Assembly (NCBI GenBank): GCA_945878375.1
Contig: CAMDWG010000013.1
Span: 1-64,000, forward strand
Direction: 5' to 3'
Source: Roseomonas mucosa
GTDB lineage: Bacteria > Pseudomonadota > Alphaproteobacteria > Acetobacterales > Acetobacteraceae
DNA: 64,000 nt
In this document: positions 1-8,202 of the stretch, piece by piece
Position numbering within the stretch: position 1 is the stretch's first letter
How the letters are laid out: every line of letters begins with the position of its first letter
Program-made: the position numbers and the translations under genes
Notes under the pieces: generated by a model
Told to the model about the DNA's origin: nothing
The model's database searches: none
The model's input: only the letters and a program-made list of their open reading frames with translations

Positions 1-458
1 ACCGGACGGGTCGGTTCCGCGGGTTTTTTCCGCCCCTGCGGCGTCAGCGGACTTGCCGATGCAACCAGCATCGGCCGCATCCGCTTCCTGGCAGGGACGA
101 AAAATCCCCTGCGGACCCTCAGCCGCCGGCATTCTCAAACGGTCTCTCACCGGGTCAGCATCCGCGCGGCTCGCTGACCGCCGGGAACAGTCCCAGGCCG
201 TCGCGGCAATGCTTAGAACCGACATCCCGCTTGCAGGAGTGGGGCGGTGCAGGGTTCGCATGGCCCAAGGCGATCAAGCTGCACGATAATTCTTTAATCG
301 CAATCAAATCGACCCCAATCACCGTGAATAACGGCACCATGTTGCGTCTATGAAATGTTATGTAATCAAATTTATTGCGGGTGAATTATTTATTAACTGT
401 CCAACACATACTTGACGAAAATGCGAGGATGATGTCAACGCTGCGTCGCATTTAAGCA
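1..458. other. Intergenic / left-edge region, no gene recognised
   Basis: No reading frame here has convincing coding character. Bases 1 to about 285 are GC-rich without a recognisable product. From about 285 to 430 the composition turns strongly AT-rich (runs such as ttatgtaatc and gaattatttattaac), which stands out in this high-GC genome. Such a patch normally marks a promoter or regulatory region, so it probably drives the genes beginning at 495/628. No clear -35/-10 pair could be fixed. No tRNA or riboswitch fold was recognised. Confidence 0.5.
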
Positions 459-494
459 ATGTGTGTCGAAAGCCCAACGAAAGAAGCCATTTCC

Positions 495-638
495 ATGCTG
501 TATTGTGCGTGCTGCATGCCTCGCCCGGCCTGTTCCCACCATGGCGTCATGGCCGTGGGTGCGGTGGCCTCCGCTTCAGGGCTCGCCTTTGTGGCCGGCA
601 TCATGGATCTGGACGGGAGCGTCGACCATGTCGTCTGA
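495..638 (+). CDS. Possible small membrane protein (47 aa) overlapping the next gene
   Basis: A short frame begins at ATG 495 (an in-frame ATG also lies at 459) and ends at TGA 636-638, so it overlaps the start of the next gene (ATG 628) by 11 bases in another frame. The product would have a Cys/His-containing N-terminus (YCACC, then HH) followed by a hydrophobic stretch of about 20 residues (around residues 17-37), compatible with one membrane segment. A weak purine-rich AGAAG lies about 9 bases before ATG 495. The overlapping start suggests translational coupling. No family is recognised, and it may be an upstream regulatory frame or chance. Confidence 0.3.
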   Translation: MLYCACCMPRPACSHHGVMAVGAVASASGLAFVAGIMDLDGSVDHVV

Positions 639-1632
639 CCCGAAGTCGCGCGGTTCCGCGGATTCGAAGCCGGCGGCAGGGTCATCCTCCCCCGCTGCGC
701 CGACGGCCGCGCCGGCCCTGCTGCGGTCGTGGCGGGCGGTGTCTTCGCCGCGTGTGGGCGGCGTCCCCCTTGCGCCCATCGGCGCCTTGCTGGTCGGCGC
801 GGGTGCAGTGGCGGTGTGGATGGCGACCGCCGACCGCCAGGCGACGGGCACGGCCCTGGATCGAATCCCAGTCGCCACGACGGATGCGCCGCTGGCGGCC
901 GGGGCGACCCCACCCGACGCGTTGCGGCACGCCACGATGGTGCTCGCCTCGGCGGTGCGGCCAGATAGTGAGAATGCCGACCCTGCGGCAGCGATCGCGG
1001 CGCGGTTGGCCCTGCTTGAGAATCATGCCGCACGGCTTGAGGCTGCGGTGGCCCGTTCGGAAGAAATGGCGCGGCGGGCGGCCGAATCGGCCGGGCGGGT
1101 GGCGCCGCAGCAGGACCGCTTCGTCCTTGCCATGCTGCATCTCCAGGCGGCGGTCGGAACCGCCCGCCCCTGGATTCGGGAATACCAGGTCGCGGCCGCG
1201 CTTGCGCTGCCGGATGCGCTGCCGAGGCCGCTGGCGGAGGTGCTCGCGAGCCACGCTGCCCGTGGCCTTGCCACGGAAGGCGACCTTCGCGAGCGGTTCG
1301 CCGCCCTCGCACCCACGCTGGTCGCCAGGGCGCCGCGTTCCGGCGGTCTGGTCGAACAGGCGGGGACCGTTCTGCGATCCGGCTTCGCGGCGATCGGCCT
1401 CGCCTCTCCCCCGCCGCCGAGCGATGTCGATACCGGCGTCCGGAGGATCGAGGAGCATATGCGGCGCGGCAATCTGGGCGCGGCCGTTGCCGATGCGGCG
1501 ACGCTTGATGAGCGGTTGCAGCCCCTGATCGCCGGTTGGCTGGCGCAGGCCCGCGCAAGGCTGGCGGTGGAGCAGGCGGTTCAGGAGACGCTTCTGCGCG
1601 CCATCGCATCGGGCGGCCCGAGGCCGGGATGA
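628..1632 (+). CDS. Mitofilin (Mic60)-like inner-membrane protein
   Basis: A 334-residue protein. A disordered Ser/Ala/Pro-rich N-terminus (1-45) is followed by one transmembrane segment (about 46-65), then a predicted coiled coil (about 119-160, rich in A, E, R) and a helical C-terminal half. The C-terminal architecture matches bacterial mitofilin/COG4223 proteins: a region like LHLQAAV...RPW, then a repeat-like stretch RRGNLGAAVADAATL..., then GWLAQARARLAVEQAV. In alphaproteobacteria Mic60-type proteins shape or tether the inner membrane and often sit by heme genes, which are not seen here. ATG 628 was chosen over upstream GTGs because GGGAG lies 8 bases before it and the upstream frame overlaps another small ORF. 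The family call rests on pattern recognition only. Confidence 0.55.
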   Translation: MSSDPKSRGSADSKPAAGSSSPAAPTAAPALLRSWRAVSSPRVGGVPLAPIGALLVGAGAVAVWMATADRQATGTALDRIPVATTDAPLAAGATPPDALRHATMVLASAVRPDSENADPAAAIAARLALLENHAARLEAAVARSEEMARRAAESAGRVAPQQDRFVLAMLHLQAAVGTARPWIREYQVAAALALPDALPRPLAEVLASHAARGLATEGDLRERFAALAPTLVARAPRSGGLVEQAGTVLRSGFAAIGLASPPPPSDVDTGVRRIEEHMRRGNLGAAVADAATLDERLQPLIAGWLAQARARLAVEQAVQETLLRAIASGGPRPG

Positions 1633-1700
1633 GTGCCGCTTTCGCCCCCACCGCGGGGCGATGCGTCGATGAGTGACTGCTTGGCTTCAAGCCGTAGGGG

Positions 1701-2774
1701 ATGGAGGCTCGCTTGCGCTGGCTTGGCTTAGGGATTGTCGGCTTGGTGGCGACGCTGTTCGCCGCGGCGCCGGTCGATGCGCAGGGAAGCCTGACGCTGC
1801 GGGATCGGCTGCTGATCGCCAGTTCGCCGTCGACGGAGGCGGTGGCGCGGATGCTGGCCGGCGGCTTTGCCGACCGCTACGAGGGCGCCCAGCAGCCCCA
1901 TCTGGAGGTCGCCGGTACGCAGATGGGGTTCGATCGGTTCTGCTCCGGCCTCGGACCGGAGACCCCCGACTTCCTCCTGGTCACCCGTCGCATGCCGCGC
2001 ACGATCTTCGAGCATTGCGAGGCGAACGGCGTTTCCGACATCGTCGAGGTCCGGCTGGGCTACGGCGCCATCGTGCTGGCGACCCGGCGCGGCGACATCG
2101 CGCCCGTGCTCAGCAGCCGCCATCTTTATGAAGCGCTGGCGGCGGAGCGCACCGATGGCACCGCCTTCTCCGGCAATACGGCGACCAATTGGGCCGATGT
2201 CGATGCCTCGCTCCCCCGTCGTGAGATCCGCGTGCTCGTCCCCGACACGGGTAGCGGCCTGCGCGCCATGATGGAGGACCTCATCCTCGAAGGCGGTTGC
2301 CGGGAAGTGCGTCCCATCCGCCTGCTGTTTGAGGCCGCCTATCGCCGCGCCAAATGCATCACCCTGCGCACCGACGGCCACGTGACCGCCGTACCGAGCG
2401 ACGGCTTGGTCGCGGCGCTGCTGTCGGCACCGCCCGGCACCATTGCGGTGATGTCGATCGACCAGCTCCTGCGGTCCGGCGGCAATCTGCTTCCCCTCAG
2501 CCTCGACGGCGTGCTGCCGGGCCCGGCCAGCATCATGTCGCTCGACTACAACCAGTCGCAGACCAAGTACCTCTATGCGAAGCGCCAGCACAGCCAGACC
2601 CGCCACGGCGTCGGTGTCGTGCGCGGGATCCGCGAATTGCTGGCGGAAGCGACGAGCGAACAGGCCAGCGGCCCGGGCGGCTACCTGACCGGTTCCGGCC
2701 TGATGCCCTTGTCGCCGGCCGACCGGACGGCGCAGCGCCGCATCGCCGACCGCATGACGCTCCGCTCCCGCTAG
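1701..2774 (+). CDS. PstS-like periplasmic substrate-binding protein (orphan)
   Basis: A 357-residue protein with an N-terminal signal peptide (hydrophobic stretch then VDAQ, cleavage near residue 28) and a two-lobed PBP-like body resembling PstS phosphate-binding proteins. Visible features include an early SSPSTEAVARMLAGGF segment and a DTGSG loop near residue 180, reminiscent of the PstS anion-binding loop. No pstC, pstA, pstB or phoU lies nearby, so it is an orphan binding protein. Its role may be sensing or scavenging rather than ABC import. An in-frame TTG at 1713 is preceded by GGAGG at 5 bases and may be the true start, since the ATG at 1701 has poor spacing. Confidence 0.6.
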   Translation: MEARLRWLGLGIVGLVATLFAAAPVDAQGSLTLRDRLLIASSPSTEAVARMLAGGFADRYEGAQQPHLEVAGTQMGFDRFCSGLGPETPDFLLVTRRMPRTIFEHCEANGVSDIVEVRLGYGAIVLATRRGDIAPVLSSRHLYEALAAERTDGTAFSGNTATNWADVDASLPRREIRVLVPDTGSGLRAMMEDLILEGGCREVRPIRLLFEAAYRRAKCITLRTDGHVTAVPSDGLVAALLSAPPGTIAVMSIDQLLRSGGNLLPLSLDGVLPGPASIMSLDYNQSQTKYLYAKRQHSQTRHGVGVVRGIRELLAEATSEQASGPGGYLTGSGLMPLSPADRTAQRRIADRMTLRSR

Positions 2775-2814
2775 CCCTCGCCCCAAGCCTGCCAGACAGA
2801 AGGGAGACCTCGCC

Positions 2815-3549
2815 ATGAGCTCCGTCATCGCCAGGGCGGCCTTTGGGCTCGCCTTTTCCGCCGCGCTTGTCGGCTGGTCCCCGGCCTGGGCGCAGCGCGC
2901 CGCCGCGGCGGCGTCCGCAGGCGGCACGACCATCACCGTGCCGCTGCAGGAACTGCCCGGCTCCGACTCCCTCGGCGAGCGGCTCTGGTCGGGCGCCATC
3001 GGCATGCTGGGCTTCGGCCCGAGCGCCAGCGAGATGATGCGCAGCGCCTCGGACACCGCGCGGCGCCATTCCCGCGCGCGCGACGACTTCGCCTGGCTCA
3101 TGGACGTCGCCGGCTACAAGCTCAAGGAGATCGAGAGCGCCGTGAGCCTGTTCCCGAGCTTGTCGCTGACCTTCGGGCATGCGCGGGAGCTGACGGAAGC
3201 GGACCGGGACTATGTGGAGCGCCAGCTGGAACGCCATGCGCGGCGGAATCCGGGACCGTTGCAGGCGATGCAGCGCGCCATCGTGCGCACCGTGCTGGAT
3301 GCCGGCGAGATCGGCGGCTTCTCGGTGGAGAAGGTCGAGATCGATCTGTTCCCGCTGCCCAAGCTGAAATTCGTCTTGGCGCCCGCCGACGCGCCTGTGG
3401 GCATCGATGCCGCGCGCATCCTGCGCTCGATCGACCGCCTGAACCAGCGCCTGCAAGGCGAGGAGAGTCGCCCCCGCACGCAGGAGGTAGTGCCCGCGGA
3501 GCGGACGCCGGTGGCAAGGCCTGCCGCGCCGGCCGCTCTCCGCCAATGA
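2815..3549 (+). CDS. Exported protein of unknown function (244 aa)
   Basis: The first 26 residues form a signal peptide ending WSPAWAQ. The mature protein is mostly helical with no membrane segment and ends in a Pro/Ala-rich tail. A stretch around residues 90-150 is rich in charged helices (DYVERQLERHARRNPG), and a more beta-like segment follows (GGFSVEKVEIDLFPLPKL). No family was recognised. GGGAG lies upstream of ATG 2815 with good spacing, and the gene follows the PstS-like gene by 40 bases, so it is probably in the same transcript. Periplasmic location is inferred from the signal peptide. Confidence 0.5.
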   Translation: MSSVIARAAFGLAFSAALVGWSPAWAQRAAAAASAGGTTITVPLQELPGSDSLGERLWSGAIGMLGFGPSASEMMRSASDTARRHSRARDDFAWLMDVAGYKLKEIESAVSLFPSLSLTFGHARELTEADRDYVERQLERHARRNPGPLQAMQRAIVRTVLDAGEIGGFSVEKVEIDLFPLPKLKFVLAPADAPVGIDAARILRSIDRLNQRLQGEESRPRTQEVVPAERTPVARPAAPAALRQ

Positions 3550-3637
3550 TGCACTTGCCCCATTCTCGACGGATCACGTTTCAGGTTTCGGCCGCGATCC
3601 CGCCTCACGGCGTCGTGGCTGCTGAAGGACTTTCGAC

Positions 3638-4069
3638 ATGATGAACGATCATCGACCCCGCGCGCAGTTCACCGAGCTGGTCAAGCTGCACCTGCAGGGA
3701 CGGCGGCTTCTGGACCGTGACACCGAACGGAAGCTTCTGGAGGAAGGTGTGACGCGCTACGGGCTCACGCTCGACGAAGCGTCGGGTGTGCTGCGCTCCC
3801 ACGCCGGCAGCGACGAGATCGCGCTGGAAGGCGAGGTCTCGCGGTCGAGTTCCCACCTGCTGAAGACGATGGCGGATCGCCGCGGCCGGGTCGCGCGCGA
3901 CGATTTCGGCAAGGTGGTCGCCTTCTACCGCGCGCGGGCCGGTTCCCAACTGAGCCAGCCGGAAGCGGAACGCCGCGTGAAGCGCATCATGGAAGAGAAC
4001 GACCTGCAGCCCAAGCGCAGCGGCACGCTGCTGCGCACCCGCCGCTGGTACCGCGCGATCGAGATCTAG
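3638..4069 (+). CDS. Small soluble protein made of a YGLT-type domain (143 aa)
   Basis: A cytosolic-looking protein with no signal or membrane segment. Residues about 40-140 align by eye with the C-terminal domain of the carbonic-anhydrase-like protein at 8203-9180. Shared positions include YGLT, a GR(V/I) followed by a helix ending in FYR or LYR, a (Q/A)EAE(R/Q)R helix, and a C-terminal SGT.LRT motif. The two are therefore likely paralogous domains, one free-standing and one fused. No named family is recognised. The many Arg/Lys residues could suit protein or nucleic-acid contact, but this is not shown. Confidence 0.5.
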   Translation: MMNDHRPRAQFTELVKLHLQGRRLLDRDTERKLLEEGVTRYGLTLDEASGVLRSHAGSDEIALEGEVSRSSSHLLKTMADRRGRVARDDFGKVVAFYRARAGSQLSQPEAERRVKRIMEENDLQPKRSGTLLRTRRWYRAIEI

Positions 4070-4185
4070 CGCCTGGCCCGCGACGGCGGATCCGCCGGAG
4101 CGCCGAGCCAGTCGCCGCAACAGGGTCTGGAGCGTGGTCCGCCAAGGGGGACAACGCACCGGACGCCACTCAGGGAGCATACCGC

Positions 4186-4509
4186 ATGCGCCGTCTCGTC
4201 ACTTTCGCCCTGCTCGGGGCATTCTTCGTCTCTCCGGCCCTCGCGCAGCAGCAGCCCGTGCGGACGCCGGCGCCCGTCGCCGCGCAGCAGCCGGCTTCCC
4301 CCCAGCCGATGCAGCCGGTCGCGCCGGCCCAGGCCCGCGCCGGCTTCGGCGCCAACCATGCGCTGGCGCTGGGCATCGGCATGTTCGGCGGCGCCGTGCT
4401 CGGTTCCGCGATGATCCATGGCGGGTCCTTTGCGGCCGCCGTGGGTGCGGTGGCCGGGCTGACGGCCGGGCACTGGTACTACACGCATCATGGCGAGGCG
4501 ACCGACTGA
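4186..4509 (+). CDS. Small exported protein with glycine-zipper membrane segment (107 aa)
   Basis: The N-terminal signal peptide (about 1-21, ending PALAQ) is followed by a Pro/Ala/Gln-rich linker (22-57). A hydrophobic small-residue stretch follows (about 60-92; GIGMFGGAVLGSAM, AAAVGAVAGLTAG) with the GxxxG spacing of glycine-zipper segments. The C-terminus carries WYYTHH. Such proteins are usually anchored in or inserted into the envelope. It lies 14 bases upstream of the DUF4239 gene. No family name can be given. Confidence 0.5.
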   Translation: MRRLVTFALLGAFFVSPALAQQQPVRTPAPVAAQQPASPQPMQPVAPAQARAGFGANHALALGIGMFGGAVLGSAMIHGGSFAAAVGAVAGLTAGHWYYTHHGEATD

Positions 4510-4523
4510 AGGTTCGCGCGGAC

Positions 4524-5324
4524 ATGGATATCTCGCTGTTCACGTCGCTGGCCAGCCTGCCGACCCCGGTGGCCGCGCTGCTGGCCATCGGCGTCCCTGT
4601 CCTGATCGCGATCGGGCTGGGCAGCGCCATGTTCGCGGTGTTCACCCACCAGGAGTTCACCCATAACGCCTTCATGGCATCGGTGAAGTTCAGCTTCGTG
4701 GTCGAGATCTACGCGGCAGTCGCGGCGCTGACGCTGGTGGGCGCCTGGAACATCTACGAGGGCACGCGCGAGACGCTGCAGAAGGAGGCAGGCGCGCTCT
4801 ACATGCTCGCGCTCAGCGTCGATGCATATGGTTCGCCATCGCAGGACGGGCTTCGCAGCGACATGCGCGCGGCGATCCGCACCTACGCCGGCGATGTCGT
4901 GTCGGTGGACTGGCCGTCATTGCAGGCAGGCGTCCCCTCCACCGCCTCGGACCCCTCCTTCCAGCGCCTTGCCCGCGTCTTCCTGGATGCGGAGCCGACG
5001 ACGGCGGCGCAGCAGGCGCTGGCGCAGAACATCGCCCAATGGGTGGCGCAGGCGGCGGAGGCGCGCATCGGGCGGCTGTCCGTCGCGTCCCGCACGCTGT
5101 CCACGCTGCTGTGGTTCCTGGTCGTCATCGTGTCGGTGGCCGTGCTGGTGTTCCAGTGGTTCTTCGGCGGCCCGAATCACGGGCTTCACTACGCGATGGG
5201 GGCCGTGACGGCCGTCATCGTCGGCTGCGTCCTGTTGGTCGCGGTGAAGCTGGCCCATCCCTTCGTCGGGGTCCCGCCGCTGCTGTCGGCGCGTCCCTTC
5301 CTGGAACTCATGCAGGTGCAATGA
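4524..5324 (+). CDS. DUF4239-type (bestrophin-like) membrane protein, copy 1
   Basis: A 266-residue integral membrane protein with four hydrophobic segments: two N-terminal (about 13-35 and 50-78) and two C-terminal (about 190-215 and 222-245). A soluble helical domain lies between the pairs. It contains WNIYEGTRETLQKEA and the C-terminal FVGVPPLLSARPFL typical of DUF4239 proteins, which resemble bestrophin-like anion channels. It is clearly paralogous to the protein at 11907-12704 (same length, KEA.ALY.L, FQWFF and PPLL..PFL motifs). ATG 4524 was chosen at the onset of the conserved N-terminus; the open frame extends upstream but overlaps the previous gene. Channel function is inferred from the family. 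Confidence 0.6.
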   Translation: MDISLFTSLASLPTPVAALLAIGVPVLIAIGLGSAMFAVFTHQEFTHNAFMASVKFSFVVEIYAAVAALTLVGAWNIYEGTRETLQKEAGALYMLALSVDAYGSPSQDGLRSDMRAAIRTYAGDVVSVDWPSLQAGVPSTASDPSFQRLARVFLDAEPTTAAQQALAQNIAQWVAQAAEARIGRLSVASRTLSTLLWFLVVIVSVAVLVFQWFFGGPNHGLHYAMGAVTAVIVGCVLLVAVKLAHPFVGVPPLLSARPFLELMQVQ

Positions 5325-5386
5325 TGTCCAGACGCCGCAGCCCCCCCCATCGCCGCAAGGCGCGCGTGAAGCCGCGCACCGGCCGT

Positions 5387-6001
5387 TCAGCCATGGGCGG
5401 CGCTGAACTGCGACCGGTGGCGCCAGCGCTGGAAGGCGACCAGCACCAGCAGGAAGCCCCAGAAGCCCAACTGCGTCAGCCCCCAGGCTACGAGATGCAC
5501 GCCATAGTGCACGATGAGCGCGGTCCAGAGGGCGAGCAGGGCGAAGCCCGCCATGGCACGGATGCGCCCGGCTCCGCGCCACTTGCGAAGGCAGACGAGA
5601 AGCCCCGCCGAGGTCGCAAGCGCAGCAAGCCAGGCGGCACCGACAAGCGGTCCGCCGCCCGCGCCAAGAAGGCCGCGAAGCGCGCCAAGCAGCGTGCCGG
5701 AGGCGGGCAGCGCGTGGAGGCGCAGGAACTCCAGCAGCGTGAGGTTCCAACTGGACTCCCGCGCGAAGAGGCGCTGCGGCAGGAAGTCCATGGCGTGCGG
5801 GGCGGCAAGAAGCATGGCCACCGCCGCGCCAAGCCCGCTGAGGAAGCCAAGGGAGTGGACCAGGGGCACGCCCTCGGCGTCGTGGGGCGCGATCAGCTTG
5901 TATTGGACGCTGCCGAGGCGGACCGCCGCCAGCACGATCATGACCGCAGCGCCCATCACGGCGACGTCGGCCAACAACGCGACCAGCCAGTTCTGTTGCA
6001 T
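5387..6001 (-). CDS. Multi-pass membrane protein of unknown function (204 aa)
   Basis: Read on the minus strand from ATG 6001. It has five or six hydrophobic segments (roughly residues 7-27, 45-70, 100-125, 130-150, 160-185) separated by short charged loops with Arg-rich cytoplasmic turns (RKWRGAGR, QRWRHRSQ). No family is recognised. It is the only minus-strand gene in an otherwise plus-strand cluster, and it starts only three bases from the divergent gene at 6005, leaving almost no room for separate promoters outside the coding regions. An in-frame ATG at 6040 would extend it by 13 residues, but the added sequence is not membrane-like. Confidence 0.5.
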   Translation of the reverse strand: MQQNWLVALLADVAVMGAAVMIVLAAVRLGSVQYKLIAPHDAEGVPLVHSLGFLSGLGAAVAMLLAAPHAMDFLPQRLFARESSWNLTLLEFLRLHALPASGTLLGALRGLLGAGGGPLVGAAWLAALATSAGLLVCLRKWRGAGRIRAMAGFALLALWTALIVHYGVHLVAWGLTQLGFWGFLLVLVAFQRWRHRSQFSAAHG

Positions 6002-6004
6002 GGA

Positions 6005-7144
6005 ATGCCCACCGCCACGATGGCGCGGAGTGTAGTCCATCAGCGCACAGCGCGCGCCCCCTTGTTGGGTCGCGTCCAACTGTTGGCGGCATCTGTCGCG
6101 GGCGCCGTGCTGCTCGGGGCCGCGGCGCTCGCTGTCGTGCCGCCAGCCAGCCGCGCTTCCGGAACGGCGACGCTTGCGGTGGTGGAACCCGGCGGGACCT
6201 GCACGCTACGCGCCGTGGAGCCCGCGCGGCTGGCGCGGGTCGAGGGCGCGCTGGCCGAGGAAGCCGAGCGCCTGCACGGGATGGCCGAACGCCTGATGGC
6301 CGATGCCGCCGCTGCCCGATACGCAGAAGCGCGCGAACAGGTGCCGGCCTTCGGCGCATGGGCTTATGATTGGGTGCAATCCTACATCACCTCCTACCGG
6401 GTGCTCGGCCGCCTGATCCGCGCCATGGCCACCTCCGCGCCGGATGGCGATGCGGGCCCGGCCTGGTCGGAGCGGTTGATGGCCGAGGTCTCGCAGCCCA
6501 TGCGCGAGGAGTTCCGCCGCCGCGTCCTGCCGCCCGCCCTGGCCGACCGGATCCTGGATGATCTTGCCTACACCGCCACCCTTGTGGAGGCGGAGTGGCA
6601 GGCGGCGCTGCGGGCGGCGGCGGCCGATCTGGCCGAGGCCCCGCAGATGGCCGCGACCATGGCCGCCCCCCGATTCGATCTCGACGCCGCGATGCACCCT
6701 ATGGCCCCCGCGCTGGCCGGGCTGCCAGCCCGCGATGCCCTGTTCGGCGAGGAGGGGGATCCGACGGACACCACCGTGATCTTCATGCGCTCGATGCGGC
6801 CGATGGCGGCGCGACTCGGCGCGGCGGCGGTGCGCGCGAGCGAGGCGGGATCGGTCATCGCGAGCGCGGGTGTCTTCGGCTATGCGATCGCCGGCGTCCC
6901 CGGCGTCGCCATCGGCGCGGTGGGCGGCGTCGGCGTGTCCTGGGCGATCGACTGGGGCCTCAATCGCATCGACGCCGCGCTCAACCGCTCGGCGTTCGAA
7001 GCCCAGGCGCTTCTGGCGCTGGAGGCGGCAGAGCGGCGCGTCACGCAGCGGGGCGCTGCGATGGCCGGCGCCGCGCTCGATCAGCGGCTCGGCGCGCTGC
7101 GCGGGCCAGCGGTCGGTTGCGCCGTGGTCGGGGCCCGGCGATGA
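6005..7144 (+). CDS. Membrane-anchored protein of unknown function (379 aa)
   Basis: An N-terminal signal anchor (about residues 20-45: LLAASVAGAVLLGAAAL) is followed by a long alpha-helical domain. A Gly/Ala-rich hydrophobic hairpin lies near residues 285-320 (GVFGYAIAGVPGVAIGAVGG) before a short helical tail. The start could be ATG 6005 or ATG 6020; the latter leaves more room to the divergent neighbour. The stop overlaps the start of the next gene as ATGA, so the two are co-translated. That neighbour is mitofilin-like, which suggests a joint membrane role. No family was recognised. Confidence 0.5.
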   Translation: MPTATMARSVVHQRTARAPLLGRVQLLAASVAGAVLLGAAALAVVPPASRASGTATLAVVEPGGTCTLRAVEPARLARVEGALAEEAERLHGMAERLMADAAAARYAEAREQVPAFGAWAYDWVQSYITSYRVLGRLIRAMATSAPDGDAGPAWSERLMAEVSQPMREEFRRRVLPPALADRILDDLAYTATLVEAEWQAALRAAAADLAEAPQMAATMAAPRFDLDAAMHPMAPALAGLPARDALFGEEGDPTDTTVIFMRSMRPMAARLGAAAVRASEAGSVIASAGVFGYAIAGVPGVAIGAVGGVGVSWAIDWGLNRIDAALNRSAFEAQALLALEAAERRVTQRGAAMAGAALDQRLGALRGPAVGCAVVGARR

Positions 7145-7779
7145 GGAGCCGCGCGACTGCGGCGCTGCTCGGCGTCCTCGCCGTCTCGCCTGCGGCATTT
7201 CAGCCGGCCTCGGCGCAGCCGCGGCCGGCCGCAGAACAGGCCGTCGGTGGTTCGGTTTCCGCTGCCGAGGCGTTGTCGCTGCTCGGGGTTGAGATGCTGC
7301 TGCTGCATCTCGCACGCCCCCAGCCCTTCGCGCGCCAGCTTGGCGTGGCGCGGCTTCTGGCGCGGGAGGATGCGGCGCTGCTCGCCCTCCTCGACGGGCT
7401 CGATGGCTTGGCCGATCGCGGGGCGCCCACCTTCCGCATGCTGGCCGCGGATTTCCCCGCCGCCGCCGACCTCTCCATCATGGCGGAGGCCGGGTTGGAC
7501 GATGCGGGGCTTCTCGGGCGCATGGCCGCCGCGACGATGCGGGTGGGCGCTGGAATCGGCCGCGCCGGCACCCCGGCCCTCGAGGCCACGCGGGTCGCAG
7601 TTGCCCGGCTGGCGGAGGGCGATCTTGCCGCCGCCGACGCCGCGCTCGCGGTGCTCGACGGCACGCCGGGGGCCGCCATCATGGCCTGGCGGGACGGGGC
7701 GGCCGCGCGGATGCGGGCCGATGCGACCGCCGCGCGGCTGGCGGAGCTTGTCGCAGCGCGGCTGCGAGGCGCGCCATGA
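7141..7779 (+). CDS. Signal-peptide protein resembling the mitofilin C-terminal region (212 aa)
   Basis: A signal peptide (about 1-25, ending PASAQ) is followed by a wholly helical body. Its pattern parallels the C-terminal half of mitofilin/COG4223: LLHLARPQPFARQLGVARLL, then GAPTFRMLAADF (the GVPTLAELRARF-like segment), then ALEATRVAVARLAEGDLAAADAAL, then a final AARMRADATAARLAEL helix. It thus looks like a mitofilin C-terminal module without the coiled coil or membrane anchor. This would be the second mitofilin-like product in 7 kb. It overlaps its upstream neighbour (ATGA) and its downstream neighbour by 4 bases. Periplasmic location is inferred. Confidence 0.5.
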   Translation: MRSRATAALLGVLAVSPAAFQPASAQPRPAAEQAVGGSVSAAEALSLLGVEMLLLHLARPQPFARQLGVARLLAREDAALLALLDGLDGLADRGAPTFRMLAADFPAAADLSIMAEAGLDDAGLLGRMAAATMRVGAGIGRAGTPALEATRVAVARLAEGDLAAADAALAVLDGTPGAAIMAWRDGAAARMRADATAARLAELVAARLRGAP

Positions 7780-8189
7780 CGGCGGGACGCTTCGACTGGA
7801 CCTCGATCGTCGCGCGGGTCCTGTTCAGTTTCTTCGTCGTCTTCGCCGCCTACAACCCGTCGGGCCATTCCTACTGGCACTGGCTGTTCGAGGGTGCGGC
7901 CGGCTTCTGGACCAAATTCGCCGTCGGCATGGTGCTGCTGGGTGTCCACGCCTTCATGCTGGAGAATGTGCGGATGGTGCTGAAATTGCGCGGCACCTTG
8001 CTGGTGCTGGCGATCCTGTTCGGAAGCTGGATGGCGCTGTCGCGTGAGAGCGCGATTGGCGCCTGGACGGCCTCGGGGACCGTCGTTGTGCTGCTGACCG
8101 GCCTCGCCCTGCTCTACGCGGTCGGCCTGTCCTATCCGCACCTCCACAGCCGCATCGCCGGCGTGGGGCACTTCGAGAAGCTGTCCTGA
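7776..8189 (+). CDS. Small four-helix membrane protein, DUF6524-like (137 aa)
   Basis: Four hydrophobic segments (about 13-30, 43-62, 70-88, 97-117) fill most of the protein. The N-terminal pattern FDWTSIVARVLFSFF followed by YNPSGHSYWHW matches what I remember of the DUF6524 family of small proteobacterial membrane proteins. The function is unknown. It overlaps the upstream gene by 4 bases, so it is co-translated with the mitofilin-like protein. Confidence 0.5.
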   Translation: MTAGRFDWTSIVARVLFSFFVVFAAYNPSGHSYWHWLFEGAAGFWTKFAVGMVLLGVHAFMLENVRMVLKLRGTLLVLAILFGSWMALSRESAIGAWTASGTVVVLLTGLALLYAVGLSYPHLHSRIAGVGHFEKLS

Positions 8190-8202
8190 CCATGGTCCTC
8201 GC

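Noticed and set aside
1-300. Small ORFs at the left edge
   Set aside because: No ribosome-binding sites, no conserved character, and composition like non-coding DNA.
452-1690. A 412-codon minus-strand frame over the mitofilin-like gene
   Set aside because: Pro/Arg-rich low-complexity translation typical of antisense GC-rich frames; the plus-strand protein has structured features.
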